Shown: positions 8,187 through 17,240, counted from the stretch's first letter. The stretch is 64,000 bases of DNA from Fictibacillus phosphorivorans (GCF_001619875.1 NZ_LRFC01000001.1:186001-250000), one strand, 5' to 3'. Notes: a model not told the origin generated them from the sequence alone. A program made the numbers and translations.

Positions 8187-8936
8187 GTGATCTCATCTGT
8201 TCAAAAAATTTCAAGGATATTAAATTGCTTCACCAAAGATGAACCAGCACTAGGAAACTTACAAATTGCTGAAAAACTAAACATGAATGCGAGCACGGTA
8301 CATCACCTAGTCCGTACACTGTGCTCAGAAGGCATACTGATTCAAGACAGTCAGAAAAAATATAGATTAGGATGGAAGTTGCTAGAATGGAGCAACCACG
8401 TCATGTATCAGCAAGACATTAACACCGAAGCACTGCCATTGTGCGAAGGTCTTGTCCGAAAGTTTAACACAACCGTACATATTGGGATGCTGGATCGTGG
8501 TGAAGTACGCTTTGTTCTAAGAGTAGCTTCCTCAAACTCAGTCTCTGTTCCTACTTTTATAGGTGACACAAAACCAGCGTATTGCACTAGCACAGGTAAA
8601 GTATTACTAGCCTTTAACCCCTCTATGATAAAGCCAACCATATCAAAGGGCCTGCTTCGGCGTGCTCCCAATACGATTACGTGTGTGGAAAAATTGAAAA
8701 ATGAGCTTGATGTTATAAGAACGAATGGATATGCGATCAGCAACAACGAAAATGAGATGGGACTGTATGGAATTGCCGCACCCATTAAGTCTTATACCGG
8801 ACAAATAATTGCCGCCCTTAATATGGTAGGACCCGTATCATACATGTTAGGGAAAGACACACCTTCTATGATTCAACATGTTGTAAGGACAGCAGAGTCG
8901 ATCTCAAAAGAACTCGGTTATATTAGCGTTTTATGA
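8187..8936 (+). CDS. IclR-family transcriptional regulator
   Basis: The 249-residue protein begins with a winged helix-turn-helix (VQKISRILNCFT ... NLQIAEKLNMNASTVHHLVRTLCSEGIL, residues about 5-55) followed by the IclR effector-binding domain (TVHIGMLDRGEVRFVLRV, PAYCTSTGKVLLAF, NENEMGLYGIAAPIKSYTGQIIAALNM). IclR proteins commonly control aromatic-acid catabolism. Its place in front of the TRAP transporter and one operon away from the 3-hydroxyanthranilate genes makes it the likely pathway regulator. GTG 8187 lies 6 nt after GAGGGGGA; TTG 8184 is too close. Confidence 0.85.
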   Translation: MISSVQKISRILNCFTKDEPALGNLQIAEKLNMNASTVHHLVRTLCSEGILIQDSQKKYRLGWKLLEWSNHVMYQQDINTEALPLCEGLVRKFNTTVHIGMLDRGEVRFVLRVASSNSVSVPTFIGDTKPAYCTSTGKVLLAFNPSMIKPTISKGLLRRAPNTITCVEKLKNELDVIRTNGYAISNNENEMGLYGIAAPIKSYTGQIIAALNMVGPVSYMLGKDTPSMIQHVVRTAESISKELGYISVL

Positions 8937-8947
8937 CAGCGCTTACA
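8934..8947 (+). promoter_or_regulatory. cre-like site (CcpA) before the TRAP transporter
   Basis: TGACAGCGCTTACA matches the cre consensus TGWAARCGYTWNCW with one mismatch. It overlaps the TGA stop of the IclR gene and lies 25 nt before the dctP start, a position that would allow roadblock repression. Confidence 0.5.
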
Positions 8948-8971
8948 TAATAGGATAGGGAGTTGATAGGG

Positions 8972-9988
8972 ATGAAAAAGCTAAGAATTGTATTCACTTT
9001 ATTGTTGGCAATGATTCTACTAGCATCCTGCAGCAGCGGGGCAAAGGATTCTGCAAGTTCAGGGGACGGATCTGCTGATGGAAAGACATACAAGTTCAAA
9101 CTAACTCACATAACACCGCCTTCCCACATGTGGCATAAAGCAGCGGAAAAATTTAAAGAAGAACTATCTAAACGTTCAGATGGAAGGATTGAACTGGAAA
9201 TCTATCCATCCTCCCAGCTCGGAAGTGAAGCGGATATGATGCAGCAGATTGAAGCAGGATCTGTTGACTTTGGGTTCATAACTGCAGCATATACTAGCTC
9301 CCGTTCGCCTTCATTTGCGGCATGGTTTGCTCCATATGCATTTGAAGACTTAGAAGCAGCACATAAGGCGAGACAGTCTGAACCAGCAAAAAAGATATTA
9401 GCAACACTTGATGAGCAAGGAATTACAGGATTGGATTATCTTTTTGCAGGTCAGCGTGTGATGCTGTTTAAAGATAAGCACGTTAAGAAACCTGAAGATA
9501 TGAAAGGCCTCAAACTTCGCGTAACACCAAGTCCGCCAATGCAGGACTTTTATAAATCTACGGGTGCCTCAACAGAAGGACTACCTCTTCCGGAGGTTTA
9601 CTCTGCTGTACAGACAGGTGTAATCGACGGGATGGACATGGACTTGGATGCTGCGATCACTAACAAGTACTTTGAGGTTGCAAAATATGGAGCCGTTACA
9701 AATCATATGGTATGGCCGGCAGTTGCGATGGTTAACAAAAAGACATTTGAAGGCATGTCTGAAGAAGATCAGAAGATTGTCCGTGAATCGCTAGCAGCTG
9801 CAGCAGATTATGCTGTTGAAACACGTTCAGGGCAAGAAGAAGAGTTTAGAAAAGAACTAGCTGACAATGGTATGGAGATCTATGATATGGATCCAAAACT
9901 ATTTAAGCCTTATATAGAAGAATTTGATAAAAAGTATGGACCGACTGACCCTCTTATTCAAGAATTCATAGATTCAGTAAGAAAGTAG
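8972..9988 (+). CDS. dctP: TRAP transporter substrate-binding lipoprotein (DctP family)
   Basis: The 338-residue extracytoplasmic receptor has a lipoprotein signal peptide with lipobox LASC and lipidated Cys20. The mature domain shows the DctP pattern: YKFKLTHITPPSHMWHKAAEKFKEEL, QIEAGSVDFGFI, and the ligand-carboxylate arginine region MKGLKLRVTPSP followed by LPLPEVYSAVQTGVIDGMD. It delivers an organic acid to the DctQM permease. Given the neighbouring pathway, an aminobenzoate or related aromatic acid is likely (inference). ATG 8972 follows AGGGAG by 9 nt. Confidence 0.9.
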   Translation: MKKLRIVFTLLLAMILLASCSSGAKDSASSGDGSADGKTYKFKLTHITPPSHMWHKAAEKFKEELSKRSDGRIELEIYPSSQLGSEADMMQQIEAGSVDFGFITAAYTSSRSPSFAAWFAPYAFEDLEAAHKARQSEPAKKILATLDEQGITGLDYLFAGQRVMLFKDKHVKKPEDMKGLKLRVTPSPPMQDFYKSTGASTEGLPLPEVYSAVQTGVIDGMDMDLDAAITNKYFEVAKYGAVTNHMVWPAVAMVNKKTFEGMSEEDQKIVRESLAAAADYAVETRSGQEEEFRKELADNGMEIYDMDPKLFKPYIEEFDKKYGPTDPLIQEFIDSVRK

Positions 9989-10011
9989 ATTGAGAGATTG
10001 GTGTGGTTTGA

Positions 10012-10560
10012 ATGAAAATTAACTTCGACAGAAATATGAATCAAAGTGTGAAGCCGCCGCTTAAGGGCAACGGCATGATTCAAAGTTTAAGCAACGGAAT
10101 TTCACAGTTAGAGAAACTTCTTGCTGCGATCCTCATGCTCGCATTAACGATTATTGTCGCACTATCAGTCGCCTTTCGATACTTTTTGAATGCACCTTTA
10201 TCCTGGTCGGGAGAAGTAGCTGTATTTCTGTTGATATGGATCAGCTTTATTGGCGGGAGCCTGGGACTTAAAAATAAGTCTCAGGCTGCTGTCACACTTA
10301 TGCTCGATTACTGTCCGCCAAGAGTGAAAATGTGGATAGCCGTATTTAGTCAGGTTTTTATTATCGCCTTTCTTGTTTTAATTTTAACGTATACGTACAC
10401 GTGGATCTTATCAGATGGGGTGGCGTTTCAAAAATCCACTGCCATTCTGCTGCCAATGTGGATTCCTTATAGTGCCGTTCCGGTTGGCTTAACTTTTGCA
10501 TGCATACATGTATTTGCACATTTGGTGCACATTTTGAAAACAAAGGGGGCAGGGCTTTGA
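10012..10560 (+). CDS. dctQ: TRAP transporter small permease (DctQ family)
   Basis: The 182-residue membrane protein has four predicted helices (about 37-60, 72-88, 107-130 and 147-170) and the DctQ features FRYFLNAPLSWSGEVAVFLLIWISFIGGSLGLKNKSQAAV. It partners the large permease encoded next. The ATG at 10012 is preceded by a weak GT-rich ribosome site, so translational coupling to dctP is possible. Its stop overlaps the start of dctM. Confidence 0.88.
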   Translation: MKINFDRNMNQSVKPPLKGNGMIQSLSNGISQLEKLLAAILMLALTIIVALSVAFRYFLNAPLSWSGEVAVFLLIWISFIGGSLGLKNKSQAAVTLMLDYCPPRVKMWIAVFSQVFIIAFLVLILTYTYTWILSDGVAFQKSTAILLPMWIPYSAVPVGLTFACIHVFAHLVHILKTKGAGL

Positions 10561-11840
10561 CAACTGCTCTTATTATTGGGATTTTTATTTTATTCTTATT
10601 GATGGGAATTCCGATTTCACTTGTTTTAGGAATGATTACAATTGTTTACTTTTTCCTGAATGGTAACACAGCACTATTAGATTCAACTCCGATGAGACTA
10701 TATTCGGGTCTTGATAATTTCGGTTTACTTGCTATTCCGTTGTTCATGCTTGCTGGAGAACTGATGAACGGCGGAGGGATCACGACTCGTCTTGTAAAGT
10801 TTGCAAAAGTGTTCGTAGGTCATGTGCGCGGCGGATTAGCATACGTAACGGTAGTTGCCAACATGTTCTTAGCTTCAATCTTAGGGTCAGCAAACGCACA
10901 AGCAGCTATGATGAGTAAAATCATGGTTCCTGAAATGGAGAGAGAGGGGTATTCAAAAGAGTTCTCATCTTCTTTAACGCTTGCTTCTTCTATCATTGCA
11001 CCCATTATCCCGCCAAGTATGATCTTTATTATCTATGGTACCCTTTCCGGTACATCTATCGGCGGATTATTCATGGCAGGCATTGTTCCAGGACTGATCT
11101 ACGGAGTTGCCTTTATAAGTGTTATTGCTTACATGGGTTACAAATACAATTTTCCTAAAAGCAAAAGAGCGACAGGAAAAGAAATGTGGAACAGCACGGT
11201 AAAGGTATTGCCAGCACTTTTAGTTCCATTCGTTATTATCTTTGGAATACTCAGCGGGGCATTTACAGCTACAGAATCAGCAGCAGTAGCATGTATCATT
11301 GCATTTTTGATAGGTATGTTCTTTTACAGGGAATTAACCTGGACATCTGTTCCTCAAATTTTAATAAATACGGTTGTGAGCACTGCGACAGTTACGTTCT
11401 TGATCGCTATGGCCAATATCTTCGGATGGCTGATTGCCTTTGAACAAATTCCGCAACTTTTTGCCGATAGTATGTTGTCGATTTCTGAGAATCCATTTGT
11501 TTTTCTTCTATTGGTTAATGTCATGCTGTTGCTTGTGGGGATGCTGCTGGACGGTATTGCAGCTTTAATCATCTTAGTTCCCGTTTTTATGCCGCTTGTT
11601 ACAGCGTTTGAGATCGATCCGATTCATTTTGGGGTAATCATTTGTATCAACTTAACGATTGGATTATTAACACCGCCAGTTGGAACAGGTTTGTTTATCG
11701 TATCATCGATTGCCGAAGTACGTTTTGAAAGATTAGTAAAAACATCAGCGCCGTTTTTAGTCGTTGCGATCACCATCCTGTTCTTAATCACATACTTAGA
11801 AGACGCCGTTCTTTGGATTCCTAGAATGATTGGTCTTTAA
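10557..11840 (+). CDS. dctM: TRAP transporter large permease (DctM family)
   Basis: The 427-residue protein is a DctM/YiaN-type permease with about twelve membrane segments; typical phrases are MLAGELMNGGGITTRLVKFAKVFVGHVRGGLAYVTVVA, SIIAPIIPPSMIFIIYG and the C-terminal PPVGTGLFIVSSIAEV. It carries out sodium-driven import with DctQ. The start is TTG 10557, 7 nt after AGGGGGCAGGG-type ribosome sequence and overlapping the dctQ TGA (TTGA), which indicates translational coupling. An upstream in-frame ATG at 10500 lies inside dctQ and would add 19 unneeded residues. Confidence 0.9.
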   Translation: MTTALIIGIFILFLLMGIPISLVLGMITIVYFFLNGNTALLDSTPMRLYSGLDNFGLLAIPLFMLAGELMNGGGITTRLVKFAKVFVGHVRGGLAYVTVVANMFLASILGSANAQAAMMSKIMVPEMEREGYSKEFSSSLTLASSIIAPIIPPSMIFIIYGTLSGTSIGGLFMAGIVPGLIYGVAFISVIAYMGYKYNFPKSKRATGKEMWNSTVKVLPALLVPFVIIFGILSGAFTATESAAVACIIAFLIGMFFYRELTWTSVPQILINTVVSTATVTFLIAMANIFGWLIAFEQIPQLFADSMLSISENPFVFLLLVNVMLLLVGMLLDGIAALIILVPVFMPLVTAFEIDPIHFGVIICINLTIGLLTPPVGTGLFIVSSIAEVRFERLVKTSAPFLVVAITILFLITYLEDAVLWIPRMIGL

Positions 11841-11843
11841 AGG

Positions 11844-11875
11844 AAATAGAGCCTTATTTAGGGGCTCTATTTTTA
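11844..11875 (+). terminator. terminator of the IclR-TRAP unit
   Basis: AAATAGAGCC/GGCTCTATTT stem with TTTTT tail immediately after dctM. Confidence 0.85.
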
Positions 11876-11889
11876 ATAGCAAAGTAATG

Positions 11890-11994
11890 AATCCACGAAA
11901 ATGAGGCAAGAATCCACGAGTTTTGTTACTCAATCCACAAATTTTACACTTTAATCCACGAGTTTCGAGGATTTATCCGCGAGTCTGCATATCT
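11890..11994. repeat. 21-bp-period intergenic array A (five units)
   Basis: Five consecutive 21-nt units start at 11890, 11911, 11932, 11953 and 11974. Each opens with AATCCACGA(G) or a close variant (AATCCACAAA, TATCCGCGAG) followed by about 11 variable bases. The array sits between the dctM terminator and the operator of the catabolic operon. The same core occurs in the array at 21287-21390 and, reverse-complemented, in that at 31248-31310. Confidence 0.8.
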
Positions 11995-12067
11995 GAAAAA
12001 ATACTATAAGGCGAGAGCGCTCTTTCTCATTATTACCTCTCATCAATAATAAATAAAATTTTCTGAT

Positions 12068-12086
12068 AATTTCATAATGTGAAATT
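12068..12086. promoter_or_regulatory. second copy of the 19-bp palindromic operator
   Basis: AATTTCATAATGTGAAATT differs from the site at 8062-8080 by only two bases and keeps 8 of 9 symmetric pairs. It lies 79 nt before the first catabolic gene and 15 nt before a cre site. Confidence 0.65.
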
Positions 12087-12100
12087 ACAGTATAGATACT

Positions 12101-12114
12101 TGTAAGCGCTTTCT
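12101..12114 (+). promoter_or_regulatory. cre site (CcpA) before the catabolic operon
   Basis: TGTAAGCGCTTTCT fits the cre consensus TGWAARCGYTWNCW at every position, 51 nt before the start codon at 12165. Carbon catabolite repression of the operon is expected. Confidence 0.7.
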
Positions 12115-12164
12115 TATATAGTTGGAACAAATTGAAACATCTATTCATAAAGGAGGCATATGGT

Positions 12165-13652
12165 ATGGGAATTAGAACTGGTGCTCAATATATACAAGCC
12201 TTAAAATCTCGTTCACCAGAAATCTGGTTAGAAGGCAGGAGAGTAACTGATGTTGTAAGCGAACCTGTTTTTAATCAGCCGATTCAAGAGATCGCGAAAC
12301 TGTACGACATGCAGCACGATCCACAATATCAAGATTCCATTACACATATTTGCAAAGAGACGGGTGAAAGGGTTAACAACTCGTTTTTACACCCGACAAG
12401 CTATGAAGAAATGATGGCGCGCAGCCAGCTGTTTGAGATCTATGCAAAATCTACTTTTGGACTGATGGGACGAACTCCTGATTTTCTGAACGTTGTTGTA
12501 ACAGGCATGGCCCACAATGGCTGGTTCCTCGATCAATACAATCCCGATTGGTCTGTAAATATTAGAAATTACTACAACTTTATTAGGGATAACGATCTGT
12601 TTTTAACACATGCGATCATTAACCCGCAGAACGATCGAAGCAAGAATTCACATGGACAAAAGGACATGTTTACACATCTTGGAGCAGTAGAAGAGACACC
12701 AGAAGGTTTGATTGTTCGCGGAGCAAAGATGCTAGCAACTCTAGCACCAATTACGGATGAAGTTATCATCTATTCGTTTCCAGGCTTTGCGCCTGGTGAT
12801 GAGCGTTATGCACTTGCATTTGCGGTGCCAGTGGACACGCCAGGACTTAAGCTCATATGCCGTGAACCCATGCAGGACGGCAAGCGTTCACAGTTTGATC
12901 ATCCACTCGCTTCAAGATTTGAAGAAATGGATGCATTGCTCGTATTCAACGATGTTCTTGTACCGTGGGATCGCGTGTTTCTTTACAACAATGTGGAAGC
13001 AGCTAACCTTTTATATCCGAAGACAGGCATTGCACAACAGCCTGCTCATCAGTCAGGTGTAAGAGGTTATGTGAAACTTGCTTTTGCAACAGAAGTCGCT
13101 TGTAAACTAGCAGACTCTATTGGAGTAGACGGCTACCTGAACGTGCAAAACGATCTAGGTGAGCTGGTACAAAATGTAGAAGTCATTCGTTCGTTGCTGA
13201 GAGTAGCAGAATATGAGTATGAAACGACAGCATCGGGTGAAGTGATGCCGAACGCGGCAGCGCTTGAGACCATACGTGGCATGCTTCCCAAAATGTATCC
13301 TAGAGCGATTGAGGTTATCCAAATTATCGGTGCCGGCGGATTGCTCATGTCACCGACAGGAAATGACTTTAATGCTCCAGAAATCCGAAGTGAGATAGAT
13401 AAGTACTATTTAGGACGTGATGGGGTTGACTCACTTGAACGCGTGAAGCTGTTTAAGCTTGCATGGGATCTTTGCGGAGAAGCTTTCGGACAGCGTCTTG
13501 TTCAGTATGAGCGCTATTATACAGGAGATCCAATCCGCAAGAGAGCCATCTTTTATAACGGTTATAAAAGAAAAGCGAAGTTCTTAATGGTTGATGAAGC
13601 ACTGTCAGTAACAAATGAATTCGTGAAGGACCAGCCTAAGCTGGCTAAATAA
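12165..13652 (+). CDS. hpaB: HpaB-family flavin monooxygenase, probable anthranilate 3-monooxygenase
   Basis: The 495-residue protein is the oxygenase of a two-component, reduced-flavin monooxygenase of the 4-hydroxyphenylacetate 3-hydroxylase family (opening [26 protein letters not shown]; later [14 protein letters not shown] and [15 protein letters not shown]). Because it heads an operon for 3-hydroxyanthranilate breakdown, its product should be 3-hydroxyanthranilate. A family member with anthranilate 3-monooxygenase activity is known from Geobacillus thermodenitrificans. No flavin reductase is encoded nearby. ATG 12165 follows AAAGGAGG by 8 nt; a TTG 33 nt upstream is not used. An alternative is a different phenolic substrate. 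Confidence 0.8.
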   Translation: MGIRTGAQYIQALKSRSPEIWLEGRRVTDVVSEPVFNQPIQEIAKLYDMQHDPQYQDSITHICKETGERVNNSFLHPTSYEEMMARSQLFEIYAKSTFGLMGRTPDFLNVVVTGMAHNGWFLDQYNPDWSVNIRNYYNFIRDNDLFLTHAIINPQNDRSKNSHGQKDMFTHLGAVEETPEGLIVRGAKMLATLAPITDEVIIYSFPGFAPGDERYALAFAVPVDTPGLKLICREPMQDGKRSQFDHPLASRFEEMDALLVFNDVLVPWDRVFLYNNVEAANLLYPKTGIAQQPAHQSGVRGYVKLAFATEVACKLADSIGVDGYLNVQNDLGELVQNVEVIRSLLRVAEYEYETTASGEVMPNAAALETIRGMLPKMYPRAIEVIQIIGAGGLLMSPTGNDFNAPEIRSEIDKYYLGRDGVDSLERVKLFKLAWDLCGEAFGQRLVQYERYYTGDPIRKRAIFYNGYKRKAKFLMVDEALSVTNEFVKDQPKLAK

Positions 13653-13667
13653 AGGGAGGTAATTATA

Positions 13668-14207
13668 ATGAGTACAACGACTTTGAAATCTTTTAACCTA
13701 TTAAAATGGATCGAGGAAAACAAAGATCTTCTCAAGCCCCCAGTCAACAACAAAGTGATCTGGCAAGATTCCGAATTTATCGCCATGATCTTAGGCGGTC
13801 CGAACAAAAGACGTGATTTTCACGTAGATCCTTCAGATGAGTTCTTTTATCAAATCAAAGGAAGCTGTTATGTGGAGATCATTAATAAGCACGGTAAGCG
13901 TGAAGTGGTTGAAGTAAAAGAAGGAGACGTTTTCATGCTTCCGGCAATGGTTCCGCACTCGCCGCATCGTGTAGCGAATTCGTATGGTCTCGTGATCGAG
14001 CGTAAACGTGCACAAGGAGAGCTTGAAGACTTCGTTTGGTTCTGTGACCGATGTGATTCTGAGATGCATCGCGTGACCGTGCAATTGAGTGATATTGAGA
14101 AACAAGTAAAAGAAGCAATCCACAGCTTTAATTCAAATGAACGAGTTCGTCTATGTAAAGACTGCGGTTATCAAATGCCAGAAAACGTGGAGGAATGGAA
14201 GTGCTAA
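13668..14207 (+). CDS. nbaC: 3-hydroxyanthranilate 3,4-dioxygenase
   Basis: This 179-residue cupin opens the ring of 3-hydroxyanthranilate to 2-amino-3-carboxymuconate 6-semialdehyde. The iron ligands are visible as His52, Glu58 (FHVDPSDEFFYQIKG) and His97 (VPHSPH). As in the Cupriavidus enzyme, a second rubredoxin-like site is present: Cys126/Cys129 and Cys163/Cys166 (CDRC and CKDC). The gene has AGGGAGG upstream, follows the monooxygenase by 15 nt and overlaps the next gene. Confidence 0.93.
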   Translation: MSTTTLKSFNLLKWIEENKDLLKPPVNNKVIWQDSEFIAMILGGPNKRRDFHVDPSDEFFYQIKGSCYVEIINKHGKREVVEVKEGDVFMLPAMVPHSPHRVANSYGLVIERKRAQGELEDFVWFCDRCDSEMHRVTVQLSDIEKQVKEAIHSFNSNERVRLCKDCGYQMPENVEEWKC

Positions 14208-15241
14208 GAATCGACTTTCACACACATATCATTCCAGAGTCGTTTCCTGACTTTGCCGAAAAATATGGTGGAGAAAGGTGGCCGGTATTAAACCGGACTT
14301 GTGCTTGCGGCGCATCCATTATGGTAGGCGGAAAAAATTTTAGAGATGTTACCGATCAGGTGTGGGATCCAAAAAAACGGATTCAGGACATGGACCGGGA
14401 AGGGGTAGACATTCAAGTGCTATCCCCGATTCCTGTAACATTCTCGTACTGGGCTCCACCTGAACAAGCGGAAATGATGGCAAGAATTCAGAACGATTTT
14501 ATAGCCCAAACCGTGAATGAATATCCCGACCGCTTTGCTGGTCTAGGAACGGTTCCGATGCAGGATTCAGAAACGGCGATCCGTGAGATGGACCGCTGTA
14601 AGAACGAGCTTGGTCTTCATGGTATTGAAATCGGAACAAATATAAACGGACAGAATCTTGATCATCCTGACTTTATTCCGTTTTTTGAGATGGCGGAAAA
14701 GTGGGAAGTGCCCCTCTTTATTCATCCTTGGGAAACGCTTGGGAAAGAACGTATGCCAAGCCATAACTTTATGTATACGATCGGGATGCCGAGTGAAACG
14801 GCATTAGCCGCAGCTTCACTTATCTGGAGCGGTATGATGGAGAAATTCCCTAAGCTCAAGATCTGTTTTGCACATGGCGGTGGTTCGTTTCCTTACTTGA
14901 TTCCGCGCCTTGATCAAGGATGGCAGGTGTGGCCGCATCTTCGACTGACAACACACCCGCCAAGTCATTATGCTAAGCAGTTTTATTTTGATTCGTTAAA
15001 TTACGATCCGATGAACATCCGCTATATGATGGAGCGATTTGGTTCAGATAAGATCTTCATGGGTTCAGATTATCCGTTTTTATTGCGTGAAGTAAATCCC
15101 GGAAAAGTCCTGGATGAAACGATTGAGCTGACGGATGAACAGCGTAAAGCGATGTTTGGCGGAAACGCTGCTGACTTCTTAGGACTTGGAAAAAGAAAGC
15201 GTGGTGCAGCCGTTGCAAGTCATTCAAACACCGGAGGATAA
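14201..15241 (+). CDS. nbaD: 2-amino-3-carboxymuconate 6-semialdehyde decarboxylase (ACMSD)
   Basis: The 346-residue amidohydrolase-fold decarboxylase converts aminocarboxymuconate semialdehyde to 2-aminomuconate 6-semialdehyde, diverting it from spontaneous quinolinate formation. Zinc ligands are recognisable: His7 and His9 (DFHTH), His175 (FIHPWE) and Asp290 (GSDYPF), with catalytic His225 (FAHGGGSFPYL). Start GTG 14201 is 7 nt after GGAGG and overlaps the dioxygenase stop; ATG 14195 is only 1 nt from that site and less likely. The 3' end overlaps the next gene. Confidence 0.92.
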   Translation: MLRIDFHTHIIPESFPDFAEKYGGERWPVLNRTCACGASIMVGGKNFRDVTDQVWDPKKRIQDMDREGVDIQVLSPIPVTFSYWAPPEQAEMMARIQNDFIAQTVNEYPDRFAGLGTVPMQDSETAIREMDRCKNELGLHGIEIGTNINGQNLDHPDFIPFFEMAEKWEVPLFIHPWETLGKERMPSHNFMYTIGMPSETALAAASLIWSGMMEKFPKLKICFAHGGGSFPYLIPRLDQGWQVWPHLRLTTHPPSHYAKQFYFDSLNYDPMNIRYMMERFGSDKIFMGSDYPFLLREVNPGKVLDETIELTDEQRKAMFGGNAADFLGLGKRKRGAAVASHSNTGG

Positions 15242-15683
15242 ACTTGAAGCATTAGGAATCGTGCTGCCAGAAGTGCGAAGAGCTGTTGGAAACTATGTTG
15301 GCTGTGTAAGAGTGGGGAATCTTATATTTACTGCGGGACAAGGTGTCGATCAATATCATGGAAAGCTAGGAAAAGACTTATCAGTAGAGGACGGATATGC
15401 AGCATCACGTCAATCCATGCTGAATTTGCTGGCAGTCGTTCAGAACGAGGTTGGAAGTTTAAATAAAGTAAAACGCATTGTAAAACTTCTTGGATTCGTG
15501 AATTGCACGGAGGATTTTATCGATCAGCCAAAAGTCATCAACGGTGCGTCAGATCTTTTGGTTGATGTTTTTGGAGAGAAAGGAAAGCATGCCAGATCAG
15601 CAGTCGGAATGGCACAGCTGCCAGGGGGAACGGCGATCGAAATTGAAATGATTGTTGAAGTCGAAGAAGAGAAGGGGGACTAA
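15201..15683 (+). CDS. nbaF: RidA-family 2-aminomuconate deaminase
   Basis: This roughly 160-residue protein belongs to the RidA/YjgF family and resembles the group with LGIVLPE...VGNYVGCVRVGNLIFTAGQG near the N-terminus and the C-terminal ARSAVGMAQLPGGTAIEIEMIVEVE. In this operon it should hydrolyse 2-aminomuconate to 4-oxalocrotonate and ammonia. The start is uncertain: it must lie before LEALGIVLPE, inside the 3' end of the decarboxylase gene; GTG 15201, GTG 15204 and TTG 15186 are possible, none with a strong ribosome site, so coupling by overlap is likely. Confidence 0.82.
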   Translation: MVQPLQVIQTPEDKLEALGIVLPEVRRAVGNYVGCVRVGNLIFTAGQGVDQYHGKLGKDLSVEDGYAASRQSMLNLLAVVQNEVGSLNKVKRIVKLLGFVNCTEDFIDQPKVINGASDLLVDVFGEKGKHARSAVGMAQLPGGTAIEIEMIVEVEEEKGD

Positions 15684-15686
15684 CAA

Positions 15687-17156
15687 ATGAAAGCAGAAAC
15701 CCTCACGCAACAAGTAAAAGTGAATAACGCAAAATTGTTCATTGACGGAGACTATGTAGATGCACTTTCGGGTGAAACCTTTAAATCCATCAACCCCGCG
15801 ACAAATGAGAGATTAGCGCTTGTTGCAAACGGCAGTGAACAAGATGCCAAACGAGCGATTCAATCTGCCAAAAATGCCTATGATAGCGGCGTCTGGAGCA
15901 AGATGCCAATAGAAGAACGATCCGATATTTTATGTAGAATGTCAGATCTTATTATGGAAAATGTTGATGAACTTGCGATGGTTGAAACGCTTGACGTAGG
16001 AAAGCCGATCAAAGAGAGCCGTGGGTTTGATATTCCGCGTGCGGCCTCCAATTTCCGCTTTTTTGCTGAGATGTCCAAGTACATGGTGAGTGAACATTAC
16101 GACAAACACAATATCATGTCGTACGCCAAATACAGTCCGGCAGGGGTTACAAGTCTGATCATCCCTTGGAATCTGCCGTTCATGCAGATGACATGGAAAG
16201 CTTCAGCAGCGCTAGCGGCTGGGAATACGGTTGTCGTTAAGCCCGCATCTTACACACCGCTCTCTGCTGTTATGTTTGGGGATATTGCCAATCAAGCAGG
16301 TCTTCCGCCTGGTGTACTGAACATCATTACTGGACCAGGAAGCACGATGGGTGCTGCGATGACGACTGACCCGAACGTCCGCCGCATCTCATTTGTTGGT
16401 GAATCTAACACGGGGAAAACGATTATGAGAAATGCTGCTGAAAACTTGATTCCGGTTTCTCTAGAATTAGGAGGAAAGTCGGCAAACATCGTTTTTGAAG
16501 ATGCGGATCTTGATGAAGCGGTAAAAGGGTCGATTGATGCGATCTATCGAAATCAAGGGGAGATCTGTCTTGCCGGTTCCCGTCTGCTTCTACAAGAAAG
16601 CATCTACGATCAGTTTATGGACAAGTTTGTGGACGCAGTAAAAAAGATTAAAGTAGGCGACCCTACTCAGAAAGATACAGACATGGGTGCACTCGTGTCA
16701 AAAAGTCACTTAGAGACCGTAGAAACGTATGTGGATATCGGGATTAAAGAAGGAGCTAAGCTTGCTTGCGGAGGTAAAAGGGTTGAGGGTCTCGGAAACG
16801 GAAACTTCTTTGAACCAACTGTTTTATACGATGTGAACAACAAATGGCGTGTGGCGCAAGAGGAGATTTTTGGGCCTGTACTTGTGGTCATACCGTTTAA
16901 AACAGAAGAAGAGGCAATTGCTATTGCAAATGATTCACAGTATGGGTTGGCGGGTGTTGTTTGGACAAACGATTTACGCCGTGCTCAACGTGTTTCGGCT
17001 GCTGTTGATTCTGGCCTTTTGTGGGTGAACTGCTGGTACATACGTGACTTGCGTACGCCGTTTGGTGGTTCGAAGGCAAGCGGAATCGGGCGTGAAGGCG
17101 GGAGACACAGCTTTGAGTTTTATTCAGAGGCGAAGACGATAACGATGAAGTTATAG
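15687..17156 (+). CDS. nbaE: 2-aminomuconate 6-semialdehyde dehydrogenase
   Basis: The 489-residue NAD-dependent aldehyde dehydrogenase has the catalytic Cys294 (NQGEICLAGSRL), general base Glu260 (SLELGGKSANIVF), oxyanion Asn162 (PWNLPF) and cofactor motif FVGESNTGK. It belongs with 2-hydroxymuconic/2-aminomuconic semialdehyde dehydrogenases; the operon points to 2-aminomuconate semialdehyde oxidation to 2-aminomuconate. AAGGGGG lies upstream of the ATG and the gap to the deaminase gene is 3 nt. A hairpin and a repeat element separate it from the following gene. Confidence 0.9.
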   Translation: MKAETLTQQVKVNNAKLFIDGDYVDALSGETFKSINPATNERLALVANGSEQDAKRAIQSAKNAYDSGVWSKMPIEERSDILCRMSDLIMENVDELAMVETLDVGKPIKESRGFDIPRAASNFRFFAEMSKYMVSEHYDKHNIMSYAKYSPAGVTSLIIPWNLPFMQMTWKASAALAAGNTVVVKPASYTPLSAVMFGDIANQAGLPPGVLNIITGPGSTMGAAMTTDPNVRRISFVGESNTGKTIMRNAAENLIPVSLELGGKSANIVFEDADLDEAVKGSIDAIYRNQGEICLAGSRLLLQESIYDQFMDKFVDAVKKIKVGDPTQKDTDMGALVSKSHLETVETYVDIGIKEGAKLACGGKRVEGLGNGNFFEPTVLYDVNNKWRVAQEEIFGPVLVVIPFKTEEEAIAIANDSQYGLAGVVWTNDLRRAQRVSAAVDSGLLWVNCWYIRDLRTPFGGSKASGIGREGGRHSFEFYSEAKTITMKL

Positions 17157-17164
17157 ATTTGTGT

Positions 17165-17193
17165 AAAACGTGATTGGATTCCAATCGCGTTTT
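17165..17193 (+). terminator. intra-operon hairpin, possible attenuator
   Basis: A 13-bp stem, AAAACGTGATTGG against CCAATCGCGTTTT with a 3-nt loop, starts 9 nt after the dehydrogenase stop. The U-rich side is within the stem rather than a long separate tail, so it may be a partial terminator or RNA-stabilising hairpin. Confidence 0.5.
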
Positions 17194-17240
17194 GCTATAT
17201 GAAAAAGACAGTTACTTTAAAGGCAATTTGTTCAATTACC

